DNA from: Hydractinia symbiolongicarpus
Lineage: Eukaryota > Cnidaria > Hydrozoa > Anthoathecata > Hydractiniidae
Direction: 5' to 3'
NCBI RefSeq assembly: GCF_029227915.1
Contig: NC_079886.1
Span: 24,156,501 to 24,220,500 of the forward strand
DNA: 64,000 bases
Below, piece by piece: positions 1 through 11,500 of this stretch. Position numbers and translations under genes: made by a program. The number at the start of each line of letters is the position of its first letter. The first letter of the stretch is position 1. The notes under the pieces are model-generated. The model saw only the letters and a list, made by a program, of their open reading frames with translations. It was not told where the DNA came from and ran no database searches.

Positions 1-402
1 GTATTATTTAATCCGACAAAGACTAAGCCGCTTTTCCACTTAACATTTAGGCCGTCTGTCAACCTTTCCTATAGTGATTAAGCTTTCCATTTTTCTGATT
101 AGAAGTACGGTTTGACTGGCAGGTTTGTTGAATCGTTTATAATATCTGGCAGTTTACTACTCCCGTTGAGACTTGTGATCACACTGCCTTGGAGAAAATA
201 TATTGTCATCCTATGGACATGTTAATAAATTAGCTCATCTGACCAGCTACCAAATCTTTCTAATTAGTTGTAGCAAGCTGTTGTTAAGAGCATTGCTAAG
301 ACAGAGACGACAAAAAGAACATTCCCTGTCTCCAAATTACAGAGTTTTTAGGAGATACAACAAATGTTGTTTACAACAAAAGGCTTAAAGATATTAAAGG
401 TG
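1..402. other. no gene seen
   Basis: I see no exon or recognisable repeat here. Short open frames have no coding character. Confidence 0.4.
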
Positions 403-617
403 CATATAGGTGAATATTTATCATAGCAGATCCGTATTTCATTCTCATTCTTTCATTCTTCTATTTCATTCATGTTATCCGATAAACAAAGTAGTTCTTC
501 TTCAATATGACTTGCACGCATTATACTCGTCCGTCATGATCAGAGGTCTGATCAGGGTGAAGCATTCTCTGTTGAGAATGAAATACGGATGTGCTATGAT
601 AAATATTCACCTATATG
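403..617. repeat. foldback repeat with 45-nt arms
   Basis: The left arm (403-447) and right arm (573-617) are inverted copies, starting at the outside with CATATAGGTGAATATTTATC, with only about one mismatch seen. About 125 bp lies between them. This is a MITE-like or foldback insertion. Confidence 0.75.
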
Positions 618-781
618 TATACACACCATCCGGATAAACTATCTGAGTTCATCGCTAACATATTGCCGCACGTAGTGTAGTGGGTTCGTCTGCAGCTCCC
701 AGTTCTGGGGACCGCGGACCGAATCCCGCTCACTGCTTGGCAGTATGTTAGTGATGAACAAAGTAGTTCTTCTTCAATATA
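485..781. repeat. direct repeat pair flanking a SINE-like segment
   Basis: The string AACAAAGTAGTTCTTCTTCA and a few more bases occur at about 486-509 and again at about 757-780. The pair encloses the right arm of the foldback and the tRNA-like segment at 662-735. It may be a long target-site duplication or two copies of a subrepeat. Confidence 0.5.
662..735 (+). mobile_element. tRNA-derived SINE-like segment
   Basis: TAGTGTAGTGGG resembles a Pol III A box, and GACCGAATCCC about 40 nt later resembles a B box. A SINE head is more likely than a functional tRNA, because I cannot fold a full acceptor stem. Confidence 0.45.
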
Positions 782-2575
782 CTAAAGGTAATTTCAAATA
801 ATGATATTTTTTGTGGAGTCAAAGGGTAAGTTAAAGGCACGCCTGGCATGTCCTATTTTTTTATTTATTTTCATAGAATAAACTTCACAAATGTTTACGA
901 CATTGTTATCAAAAAGATTCCAGCGAAAAAAGAGCCTTGTGTTTTTTTTAGATCTCCAACTTTGCTTCTTTGCACATGGCGACAACCTCTAAAACTAAAC
1001 AACTAACTAAACGACATCATTTTTCATCTTATGCTGTGAGTTCAACGGAAAGCTCTGCTTAAGACCTTCAATGTTGTCTCTTTTTTACAATGTTGTCTCT
1101 TTTTTACATTAGGACGGCGATCGCTTACCCGATGTACTAACTAACAAGTAAAAAATACTCTCATATGATATAAACTAGTAATGGAAGTAAAAAGACAAAT
1201 TCATAAAACTTGTGATTCCACACAGCAATATAATACTGACGTACATAATGACTTAAAAGTTTAATGTAAAAGAAACAAACTTTTTTTTCAGGTTTTTTGC
1301 AAAAAAATTCACGGCATATAACAAAAAAATCCATTCCATGAAAATTTTTGGAGTTCTCCGGGAGTAATTCTCTGGAGGAATAATTCTCCGGGGGCAATCT
1401 TCCGGGGGGGGGCAATTTACTGGGGCGTAATTCACCAGGCGGCAACTCTCCAGGGGGGGGGGGCAATTCACCTAGTACCCCCGTAAAAATATATGGATAA
1501 TAATAATTTTTAGATAGTTTACTTTCGCCATCGATATATAATGTTATCGTATAAAAAATCATTAAAAAAAATTAAAGTTAAGGAGTATGCATATGAGCTG
1601 TCTCTTGTAACTCTGACTTCTTAAAATTGATTTTAGCAAAGATCTCTGTCAACCTATAATGTAAACATAAATTTTTCAAAGTAGTTTGAAGTACCTACAT
1701 AATCAAAGACTCAGGTTAAGAAATAACGTATTTCTTATAGCGAAAAAGACATGTAGCGATTAAGGAGACCCCATCATTTGATTGGGGTCTAGTGAGGAAA
1801 AAAAATTCAAAAATATTAGCCCTCCACATTGGTCAAAATTGACGCCAAATTTTAACACTACTAAATAATCTTAGAAAGATCACTTGAGGCTTGCTCCATC
1901 ATTTAGTGGGCTTTCATAATATTTAAAAAAATTGTAAAATAAGGAATGTTAAGCCTGGAGAAGTTTTCGTCCAAAGATTAAATGTAAAAATTAATTCATT
2001 AAAATAAATAAGTTTAAAAATTCCCGAAATAACAGTATCGGATTTTTGTCCATTTTAACCTATTTTTTAAGTAATACGTGTTTGGAGGGTTATAAATAAA
2101 ATAGATTTTAAAATTGAGCAGCATGACTTTCTCTTTTCTCTAAATAAAACAAGTTATATCTAAATAAATGCTATCAGCTGTAAACATAATATGTATAATA
2201 TATACTTACACAGTAATACATTTTTTTAACATGGAGAGGCCATGTTATCTTTGTTTTCCATTTTTGCGAGTTAAAAATGTTAGACGCGTAGTAAATCTTA
2301 CATTAAGCAGGCGTTTTTTTAATATAAAATATCATTGTAATAGTACGCATTTGCAACGTGACTTTCACCCCCGCCAGAACTATAACTACAGACTGCATGT
2401 TTTGTCGAATTAGCCTGTAATTTTTGTCAAAATGGCGCAGAAATATACAAAGCATGCTGGATCTTTCCCTTGATGGTATATCATATTTTTTAACCATATA
2501 CATATACATATAAGGAGCCTCAGAGGGAGTTTAAAGAAAAATATGCCAGGAATTTTTCCTCTTTCGTATTAGAAG
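782..2575. other. non-coding stretch
   Basis: AT-rich DNA without a supportable gene. It contains a GC-rich minisatellite at about 1345-1475; the other frames are short and lack splice-site context. Confidence 0.4.
1345..1475. repeat. degenerate GC-rich minisatellite
   Basis: Imperfect units of about 18-20 bp built on AATTCTCCGGGGGC, with G runs of varying length, stand out in AT-rich surroundings. An overlapping minus-strand frame would be proline-rich and is an artefact of the repeat. Confidence 0.55.
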
Positions 2576-3367
2576 CTACAACACTTCATCTAATGATAAT
2601 CTTCCGCCATATTTTCTTCCATTGACTTCAACGAATAAAATAATTGAACTTTCACGTTTTTCAAGTACCTGAAATTTAAATAAAGATAACGCGTCATTAG
2701 TGTCACTTTCATCTGAATGTGAAGGCCTCCCCCTGGAAGCTATACGACGATGTCGCTCTCCTTCACGGTGCCGAAACACATGTGGTGAGTTCCTTCCATG
2801 TTCGTCCTCATAAGGGTGAACATCGAGAGTTCTTCCTGGACTTCTATTGTCCATATGTAAAAATTCCTCATTTTCAGTTTCAGGTTCACTTACATGGGGT
2901 CCTCTTTCGCACTCCTTACATTCTTCTTTCTCTCTAAGTTCTTCTTCTTTCAAGTCTTCAGCTGTCGCGAAAATAGGATGACGATATTTTTCTGTTGAAA
3001 TTCGTGAGTGACATGAATGATGACGGTGATAAAGTCTGTCATTACTCTGCGATGGATTGAATCTGTCACTGTCATATGACGACTCGTCGTGCAGTGCTGC
3101 TGCAGGTGTCAGGTTACTCACGCGTGATCGTGAGTAGGGTTCGTACGACGGCCTGCGATGTGCAACCAGATACGTGTGTGGGTTTCTCTTCTCCTGTATT
3201 GGATAATGCTTCTCTATTTTTTCTGATTGTCTATCATCATAGATTAATAATGGCGGTGGATTTTCTGTTGCTTCTGTTACAGTTTTGTCTGGCTCAGCTT
3301 CGCAATTCACCGCTACAAATTCACCATCTTTCATTACTTGCATTTTTTCATCAGTATCGTTTTTCAT
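2576..3367 (-). CDS. unrecognised charged low-complexity protein (or large exon)
   Basis: An uninterrupted 263-residue frame from ATG at 3367. The protein is hydrophilic and rich in Arg, His, Glu and Ser, so most of it is probably disordered. The last 30 residues look structured: a short hydrophobic strand ILFVEVNG followed by RKYGGRLSLDEVL. That piece faintly recalls the C-terminal REKLES segment of ARID3 proteins, but no ARID domain is present and I do not assign the family. It could be a single-exon gene or the terminal exon of a larger minus-strand gene. The clean long frame in AT-rich DNA supports real coding sequence. Confidence 0.5.
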   Translation of the reverse strand: MKNDTDEKMQVMKDGEFVAVNCEAEPDKTVTEATENPPPLLIYDDRQSEKIEKHYPIQEKRNPHTYLVAHRRPSYEPYSRSRVSNLTPAAALHDESSYDSDRFNPSQSNDRLYHRHHSCHSRISTEKYRHPIFATAEDLKEEELREKEECKECERGPHVSEPETENEEFLHMDNRSPGRTLDVHPYEDEHGRNSPHVFRHREGERHRRIASRGRPSHSDESDTNDALSLFKFQVLEKRESSIILFVEVNGRKYGGRLSLDEVL

Positions 3368-3619
3368 TTTCTACGAAAGAAAGAGAGTAATCACAAGTAA
3401 ATATAAATAATAAGTCGTTATAAACAACATCAAAGTTTTTGTAAACATAACTACTCTATTCTGTCGACATCTCGTCATTGCAAGTAAGTAAAATTTTTCT
3501 GGTTAATTACACTAAATGACGTCAAGAAGTAATTTATTGTTCCTACAAAAGAAATTGTTGCTGGCTAATTAAAGCTATTGTTCTATTAATCTGATTAACT
3601 CTATTTCATCCATACATAG

Positions 3620-3766
3620 GGTATGCAACCTAATCAAAGTCGTTTAGCACCAGCAACCTCGATTCCAGGGCTATCCACTTCTCCTGTCATTGAAAGGCAA
3701 GGCGAAGGTAGTCCTAACACTGGCTGGTGGACTGGAACAACGGTTGGATTCCAGGCACGAAAGTAA
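3620..3766 (+). CDS. candidate terminal coding exon, unknown protein
   Basis: An AG acceptor (CATACATAG) precedes a 48-codon frame with an ATG at 3623 and a TAA at 3764-3766. The peptide is Pro/Ser/Gly rich (for example QPNQSRLAPATS and SPNTGWWTG) and much less AT-driven than its surroundings. I see no convincing upstream partner exon on this strand, so it is a partial or single-exon gene at best. Confidence 0.3.
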   Translation, partial: GMQPNQSRLAPATSIPGLSTSPVIERQGEGSPNTGWWTGTTVGFQARK

Positions 3767-5566
3767 CTAACAGGATAAAATCAGACAACTTCGTTTATAG
3801 GCCTTTAAATCATGGACGCTAACCATCTAGATAGTAAACTGATATTGATAATTAACTCTTGTCTCTTTGGATAAAAACACGGTAGGTATGTACACTGCGT
3901 CTCCTGATCTTTTTTTTTGTATAGGAAAAAACGCAGCTTGTCTTATTGTAAGTTCTTGTTCTGTTATTTTATGATCTAATTGTGTAGCTGCTTATACAGG
4001 GATCGTCATTGATATATATGTTGCGTCACAAAAAAACGGAAATCATGTCATATTTTATTACAGGGTCGGTAGCGCTGGGGTGGTCGGTCCTAGCCAGTTT
4101 TTGACAGGTAAATCTCTTCTTTGTTTTTTGACGTAAAAGTCTTTACACACAAGATTAATTTCTTTACTTTTTATATTACACGTGATCCCTCAGGACATTA
4201 AAAAAGCCACATCAGAAGTTTGAAAACAATAGAAATTTTAAAGAACGAGCCCCTTTAATAACCTTAAATGCAACTATATGGTTAATTAGTGTAATTTACG
4301 TTACTTCTGTCCCACTAATTATCTACCTTCTTAGCTGACTTGTATTAGCTGGACAATTAAATAAAAGGACACCTATTTCAATAATAAACCAAAACCCACA
4401 GAAATAAATGTTTCTGAAATTTTACTCTCGCTAATATGCAACCAAACATTTTGAATATTTTGGCGGAATTTTCATTATTGCTAGCGGATTTTGGGGAGGG
4501 AGAATGGAAGGATGGGAACTTACTGTAACAAGCTATCTATATGAATAGTGGTTTTGCTACAAAACGCACGTGTAAGCATCAAGTGTACTTTACGGAACAA
4601 GTCCAAACCTGACTATTGCGTAATATAAATTGCGCTGTCGGTAATTCAAAACATAAAAGGCATTCATATAACTAAAATCTAGCCGTGCTGGACCAAGCTG
4701 TACTGAACCGAGGCGTGCTAAACCAAGCCGACCCACTCAGTTGACCCATGCCGCAAGCCTTGAAAACAATGTGACGAGCCGAGGAACTGAGCCAAGCTGA
4801 TAATTTTTATGGGTTTGGCCAGCTTAAATAATGCCCCTCAAAATTTAGTGCAGGTCGATTGATTTTTTCATTTTGCATTGTGTAGGAGGGACAGCGTATT
4901 ATAACGTATACTAGCCTGTTGAAATCCACGGGTTTGCCTGTCCTTAAAATTGTACTTGTCGGTCGAAACAAAGTGGATAAAAATATATTTACAATACATT
5001 TGCTATTCCGTGTGTCCGTTGCACGATTATTTCTCTCGAGCACAGATAGAATGTGGGTATTATTAATATAGAGATTATTTTAGCAAAAGAAAGGAGAAGT
5101 AATCTTTGAACATGAATATTTCTGCTTGCAGACAAATCATAGGAAATCAATATCTGCAGCCAATTATCGCTAGCGCATTTTGATTGTAAGAGAAGCATGT
5201 TTGTAAACTGTTAACTTAGCGAGGCAATGTGTTGCCATGCCGATAAAGCAGAAACAATTCCAGTTTAACTTTCACACACTTTTACAATATTGCGTTTACG
5301 ACGTGATTGTATATTTCCTGAATATTTCTAATAGATCATAAATTAAAACCAAAATATAATACGCCTATGTGAATTTAACTATTTTCTATGAAATAGCAAC
5401 AATTACATTAAGTCCACCCTCTTTCGTCGTATTTTTATTTTTCAATTCAAGGTGGTAATCTAACAACGTTTCCGATAACATTGTTAAAATTATCAGAGAA
5501 CTGCGGGTAATTTCTGACACAGGCAGAGAAAACCACGAATGTTTGATGGTTTCAAAGCTATTCAAG
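3767..5566. other. non-coding stretch upstream of lipoxygenase
   Basis: No supportable exon. A GC-richer patch at about 4680-4800 with repeated GTGCTGGACCAAGC / GTGCTAAACCAAGC-like words may be an old repeat. The lipoxygenase promoter must lie in the 3' part, but I see no clear core element. Confidence 0.4.
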
Positions 5567-8500
5567 ATGGATGCTCCATTACTGCTGCTGCTATTTATTC
5601 AAGCAACATTAATCTGCACATCTTACTCTGAACAGTTTAGAAAAGCAGAGGATAGTTTGAGTTGTACCAAGCCTGGTTAGTTGAACTTCATATTATTTCA
5701 CTAATGCATTCAAATTTTTTATAATTTTTATGTATTTTATTTATTTATTAATTAATCCGACTCGCTTTTAGATTAGGATGTTCAACGTCGTCCTAGTGCT
5801 AACTCTGTAAAAACCAAGACCTTCTCTCTTTATAGAATTATAGTGCTTTTAGGTTTTCTTACATGAAACTTAAAAAGTCCTGGGGACGAGATTGTAAAAT
5901 GTCTTCATTCCCCCAAACACTAACCCTTCAGAAAATATTAACTCTGTAAAAACCAAGACCTTCTCTCTTTATAGAATTATAGTGCTTTTAGGTTTTCTTA
6001 CATGAAACTTAAAAAGTCCTGGGGACGAGATTGTAAAATGTCTTCATTCCCCCAAACACTAACCCTTCAGAAAATATTAACTCTGTAAAAACCAAGACCT
6101 TCTCTCTTTATAGAATTATAGTGCTTTTAGGTTTTCTTACATGAAACTTAAAAAGTCCTGGGGACGAGATTGTAAAATGTCTTCATTCCCCCAAACACTA
6201 ACCCTTCAGAAAATATTAACTCTGTAAAAACCAAGACCTTCTCTCTTTATAGAATTATAGTGCTTTTAGGTTTTCTTACATGAAACTTAAAAAGTCCTGG
6301 GGACGAGATTGTAAAATGTCTTCATTCCCCCAAACACTAACCCTTCAGAAAATATTAACTCTGTAAAAACCAAGACCTTCTCTCTTTATAGAATTATAGT
6401 GCTTTTAGGTTTTCTTACATGAAACTTAAAAAGTCCTGGGGACGAGATTGTAAAATGTCTTCATTCCCCCAAACACTAACCCTTCAGAAAATATTAACTC
6501 TGTAAAAACCAAGACCTTCTCTCTTTATAGAATTACACAGAAACCTTTAGGACTGTGTTACAGTAGAAACTAAAGGTGTCTCTTGAGCCGAACAATTAAT
6601 GCATTAATTGTATTTTTTATTATTATTCTATATATTTACTAGTCAATAACGTCTGTAGAAAAATCCACTTAGGCGGAAAAAAACAAAAACAAAAGAGGTC
6701 CGTCATTTAAATTTTGATGACGTCAACAATGACCCGTCGATGCTCGAATGGTTTTGTTTTTACAATTTTTTTATCCTCGTTGATAGCAGTACCAATAGAA
6801 ACTGAAGAGGCTATTCTGGGTAAACAATTTCAATGAAGATGATGATGACGATGATGATGATACCTATATTGTGTAGAGCTTAAAATGTTGATCAAAATAA
6901 TGTATAGGATCGCACGGCTTCGATCGGCGGTTAGGGAGATAAAAGGGTGTAAAGAGTGCCAATGCGCAAAAAAAAATTATTTTTTTGACTCATTCCCTCT
7001 ATTGAACTTTTTTTTAAATTTTCATAGCTGCTACATGTATTGTGTAGAGTTTGAAGCGCTGATCAAGAAAATCTATCATGATTTACTATTTACGAACGGT
7101 TACAGAAATATTGAAGTTTATTTGTTTTTTGATGACGTCATCAACCCGTCTGTTCCGAAACGTGTAGGTTGAACCAGCTTTAGTAAATTGGTCCTTATTT
7201 GGACCCAGGGTGTCCTTAGTTACCTGCGAGGTGACCACCTGTTTATTTTTGGCTTCAAAGTTATAACTGCATTGTAATGGCTTTATTAATTTAAATTAAA
7301 ATATTGACATTAATGTTATTAACGTCGTGCCGTAACGTCAGAAAATTTGACATTTGAGACATAACTTTTTTGGCTACATCAAATAAACAGAGCCTAATAA
7401 TATAGGCGAACTTTTTATTTAGATGATTGTAAAATCTCTTTACCACAAAAGGTGAAAACCTCTTGCTCAGAAAAAAGGAATACTTCACAGCTAGCGGCTA
7501 AGCAATGGTATCGATTAGCAATCCATCCAGAATTTGAACTCTCCATGCCAAGTTTGGATCAAAGCCAAGTGCATACCGCAATTAAAGCTAGGTTCGATCA
7601 GGAAGATGCGAAATGGTTTAGCGTGTACTACAGTATGATAGGTTTGCTAAATGATACGGCGAGTGCTTTGATTGCGAAAGGAGTTACGCAGAAACCGATG
7701 TCGACATATGACGAATACAGAGAATTGTTTGAAATCTTTCGCTCTGTGATAAAGGTACCCCTTTCCTTTTTCTGTTACACGCATTTTTTTTTGGCTTGTT
7801 TTTTTAAGTGTAATTTGGTTGGTTACAAATTGCTTCGTATTTTGAAAGACCTATGCCTCGTGTTACTTATAAGATGTTGCTTCTCTATAATAATAACAGT
7901 CGTCTGATGTGTTTTTTTGCGCAAAATAGTACTTTAGCAGCGGAACACACGAAAGGCGGTAAATAAGGGACCGGCAACACCGTGGATTTATTCACACGCC
8001 ACCGACTAGTTTTAAAAAGGGCGTATGTGCAAGATAAACACAACCTCTCCTTTGTGGCAATAAGTAAATTTCAGATTTGTCACGACAAAATTTTTATTCT
8101 TTGAACTAGAAGAACAGGTTCGTATTCTTTCCCATACAAAATAAGGTTACTTTAACCCCTCCAATGCAAGACTGATAAAGTGCCACAAACAGGATAGTTA
8201 GGAACGAAGCCTGAGTAGAAGGGAATATAAAACAACAGAATCTCCCCAAAGTGGACACCATCGGTACAACAAATATTATCCGCTTTATAGAGATTTTCGC
8301 TTTAGACGGTAACCGCTGTAGCGGAATACCACTGTATTTTTGATCGAATAGAAAAATAATATCGTTTTATCTCGCTATTTTTCTTATTATTGTTGTTGTT
8401 GTTAAATGGTTTTATTTTTTCCAAAGAGCATTTCTACTTTAAATATGTAATAGTATAAGTAACAGTAATTGCCCATTTCTTTTCAGCAAATTCCTGCTCC

Positions 8501-11500
8501 GCACTTTTTTTCTCAACCATATGACGTGACGAATTTTACTAACATCGTCGCTGACAATAAATGGAGAAACGACAAGTATTTCGTGCAAAGAAGACTCGCC
8601 GCGCAATGTGCTTACTATATTCGAAAGGTTACCAAGGAAACAGGTAAAAGCTTTCACTGTCTCCTTTGAAATGTGCAAGTTCACATTTTATTTGTAAATC
8701 ATGGCTGTAAACGCATTAAACTTTCATTTTAGAATAATTATGTGTTTGTTTAGATCCGAAGAAGATTACTGGCATGTCTAAGGGTTATTTAAAAGGTCTT
8801 CTTAATCCTTCATTTAACTGGAATCAGCGTTTGACGAATATGCATAAAGCCACGATAACATTAGATGAGGTATGGTAAATAAAAATTCAAAAGGATCCAT
8901 CTATCACTGTTCTTCTATTGTAGATTTTAGGAACAAGCTCATAAAGTCTGTGCCTACGTCTGCATAAGAAAGAATGTTAGATGTGTTTTGACTAGGGGGA
9001 AGAGGGTACAACGACTGCTTTCACAACTCTGTTGCGTACACATACTGCAAGTTTCGTATTGGGTTTGTAATTTTTACAGTAGCCAAAACACTCCGATCTT
9101 CGTAAAAAAAGGCTATTCTTTCGCCTTTTTTTGTTTTTAATGTTCCAGATACGTGTTTTTATACATGGTGTTCAATTCCATTTCAAATGAATGCAAGATT
9201 CGATCGTTTGAAATGACAATTATCGCATTAAAAGAACAGCAAAAGTATTCGTATAAGGTTCTTAATTTTTTTGAAGCTTACAAATTTCAGTACTGAAAGT
9301 TTCTGAATTATATTTGATGCTTCAGCATCTATTTTCTTATAAACGCGTTTCTTATAAACGGGTTTCTTATAAACGGGTTTCTTATAAACGGGTTTCTTAA
9401 AAACGGGTTTCTTATAAAAATATACGTGTATGTTGTAATAAACCATTAGTGCGGACATTATTTATACAAGAAGACTTTTAAAATAGTTTTAATAATATCG
9501 CACATAGCTTCTCCATAAACTTAAACAGAACGTATTTGCCATTTTCTCTAACGCTAGATTAAATGTATTTTTTTTGAAGCATTTATTTTGCAAAATTCTT
9601 CTAAACGTTCTTTTAGTTTAATAAACCCAACTAAAAAGTAAAAAAATGTGAATGTCCTTTAAATAAAAAACAAATTAACAATGAAAAAGGTTATCTTCCG
9701 CGAATAAAAGAAGTTAAGTTCATACGAACTTAGGTGTTAAAAGTATTGCTAATTATGCGAGGGTGGAAAATTAATTAGTCCTTAATCATTTAATTGCCCT
9801 TGTTATGAAGGATAAATATAGTAACTAAATATTGGAATTTATGTAAAATGCTGGAAATGCCAAGTGAAGAACCAACAAATTATTTAGTCGTATATGCGTT
9901 GCAGTGCCGTAACTGCCGGGGGCCAGGGGGCACAGCCCCCCCTAATAATTTCCCTGCTAAAAAAAGAAAGAAAGAGAGAAAAAATGAAGAAAAGAAAAAA
10001 GGGAGGAAAGAGAGAAAAAAAGAAAGCAAGAGAGACAGAGAAAACAAAACAAAGCAGAGAGAAAGTCGTCCAGAAATATTAAGATCCTTCCCAAAGATCA
10101 TTATTATAAAAATCACTGAATGTTTTAAGGGGGCTAGCAGCACATTTTAAAAAGTCCAAATGCGATTTAAATTTTCTAAAAAGTGGCTGCACTCTAAAAT
10201 TTCTAGTGATAACATTTTTTATATTATTGTAGTCGTGTAATGTAAATACGTATCTCTTTCGGGGGCACCTCAAGTAGCCACTATATAAAGCGAAATTCAT
10301 ATGTGGTAATTTTCTATATAGTCACCAACACCCCCCCCCCCCCCCCCCCTCAATATTAAAATTGTGGTTACGGCACTGCCTTGGCAAAATTGTTAAATAC
10401 AACACATAGTTTATGATGTCACGCATAATTAGTAAAACATAAGAAACAATCGATTTTTATCAAAAAACACAAACTTTCCAAGCTCTTTCATAGGAAATTA
10501 ACTTGCTTTTTTCGCGGGAGATAAGCTTTAAAATGGATTATACAAGGCCGAGCAAATATCTACGTTTTTTAAAAACCAATCCACACATAAATCAAATTGG
10601 CTTTACATTTTCACCAATAGGCGATCGATGCTGGAATACTGTATGTGTTACACCATGAAGAATTTAACGGTATACCAACAACACGTGATATCATGGACTT
10701 GAATCCGTACGACGAACACGTTGCTCTTGACAATGCTTCGCCTGTTACAGTGTTCTTATTAGTGAGTGGAAACTTAGAAGTTGTAGCAATACAAGTAAAT
10801 TACACTCAAGGTGAGAATTTGCGCAGCTAGAAATTTTTGTTTTGCAGAGGCTTAGAGCGAGCTGGGCCCCCGGCCTTTCTCCTTTGGCCACGACCGCAAC
10901 CCAACATTCGCTAAAAAATTTTTTCAACGATAGAAGTAACAACAGTAACCTAAGCAACCTGAAAACGTAAAAATCTCATTTTTGGTCAGGTAATTAATTT
11001 TCGCAAAAAGTAAAATTTCGCCCTGTTGTCCTGCGGAAAATAATTAAATGTTGGCCAAAGTTGATCAAAAGAGTTCAATTAAGCTTTTAACTTCAATAAT
11101 ATAAGTAGAGCATTACACTCTTAATTTGCGCATATGTCCGTAATTTAGATCGAATAATAATAAAGAATCATCGGTGATTTAATGACTTGTACAATGCAAA
11201 AGTGATATGAAACAACCTCGTCCCCAGGACGTTTTGGGCTTTAAACACGCCGTCCAAATATAAAAAATATAAAATAAAAACACTAACAAGTCCTCGAAAC
11301 GAGGTTGGATAAGCGAAACGTTTAAGAAAAAATTTACAAAAGCTTATGGATTAAAAAAATATTTTGTAAATTATTTTTAGTCGCCCTCTAAATAATAATA
11401 AAGAGCTTTGGAATTTTTAGATTCTAGGGTGGTGACGCCAAAAGGCACAGACAATCCTGAAGATGATTTCGAGTGGTTAAAAGCAAAAGGTCTTGTTGAC

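Noticed and set aside
662-735. Functional tRNA gene
   Set aside because: A/B-box-like words only; no acceptable cloverleaf, and it lies inside a repeat context.
1161-1562. Proline-rich 133-codon minus-strand ORF
   Set aside because: Product of the GC-rich minisatellite at 1345-1475.
5801-6535. CRISPR array
   Set aside because: The 139-bp units are contiguous with no spacers, and the genome is eukaryotic.
9228-9458. KKPVY-repeat protein on the minus strand
   Set aside because: Reads through a 15-bp minisatellite; no other coding sign.
9848-10150. 100-codon Lys/Arg/Glu-rich plus-strand ORF
   Set aside because: It is a translation of the purine-rich tract of the 9901-10379 MITE.
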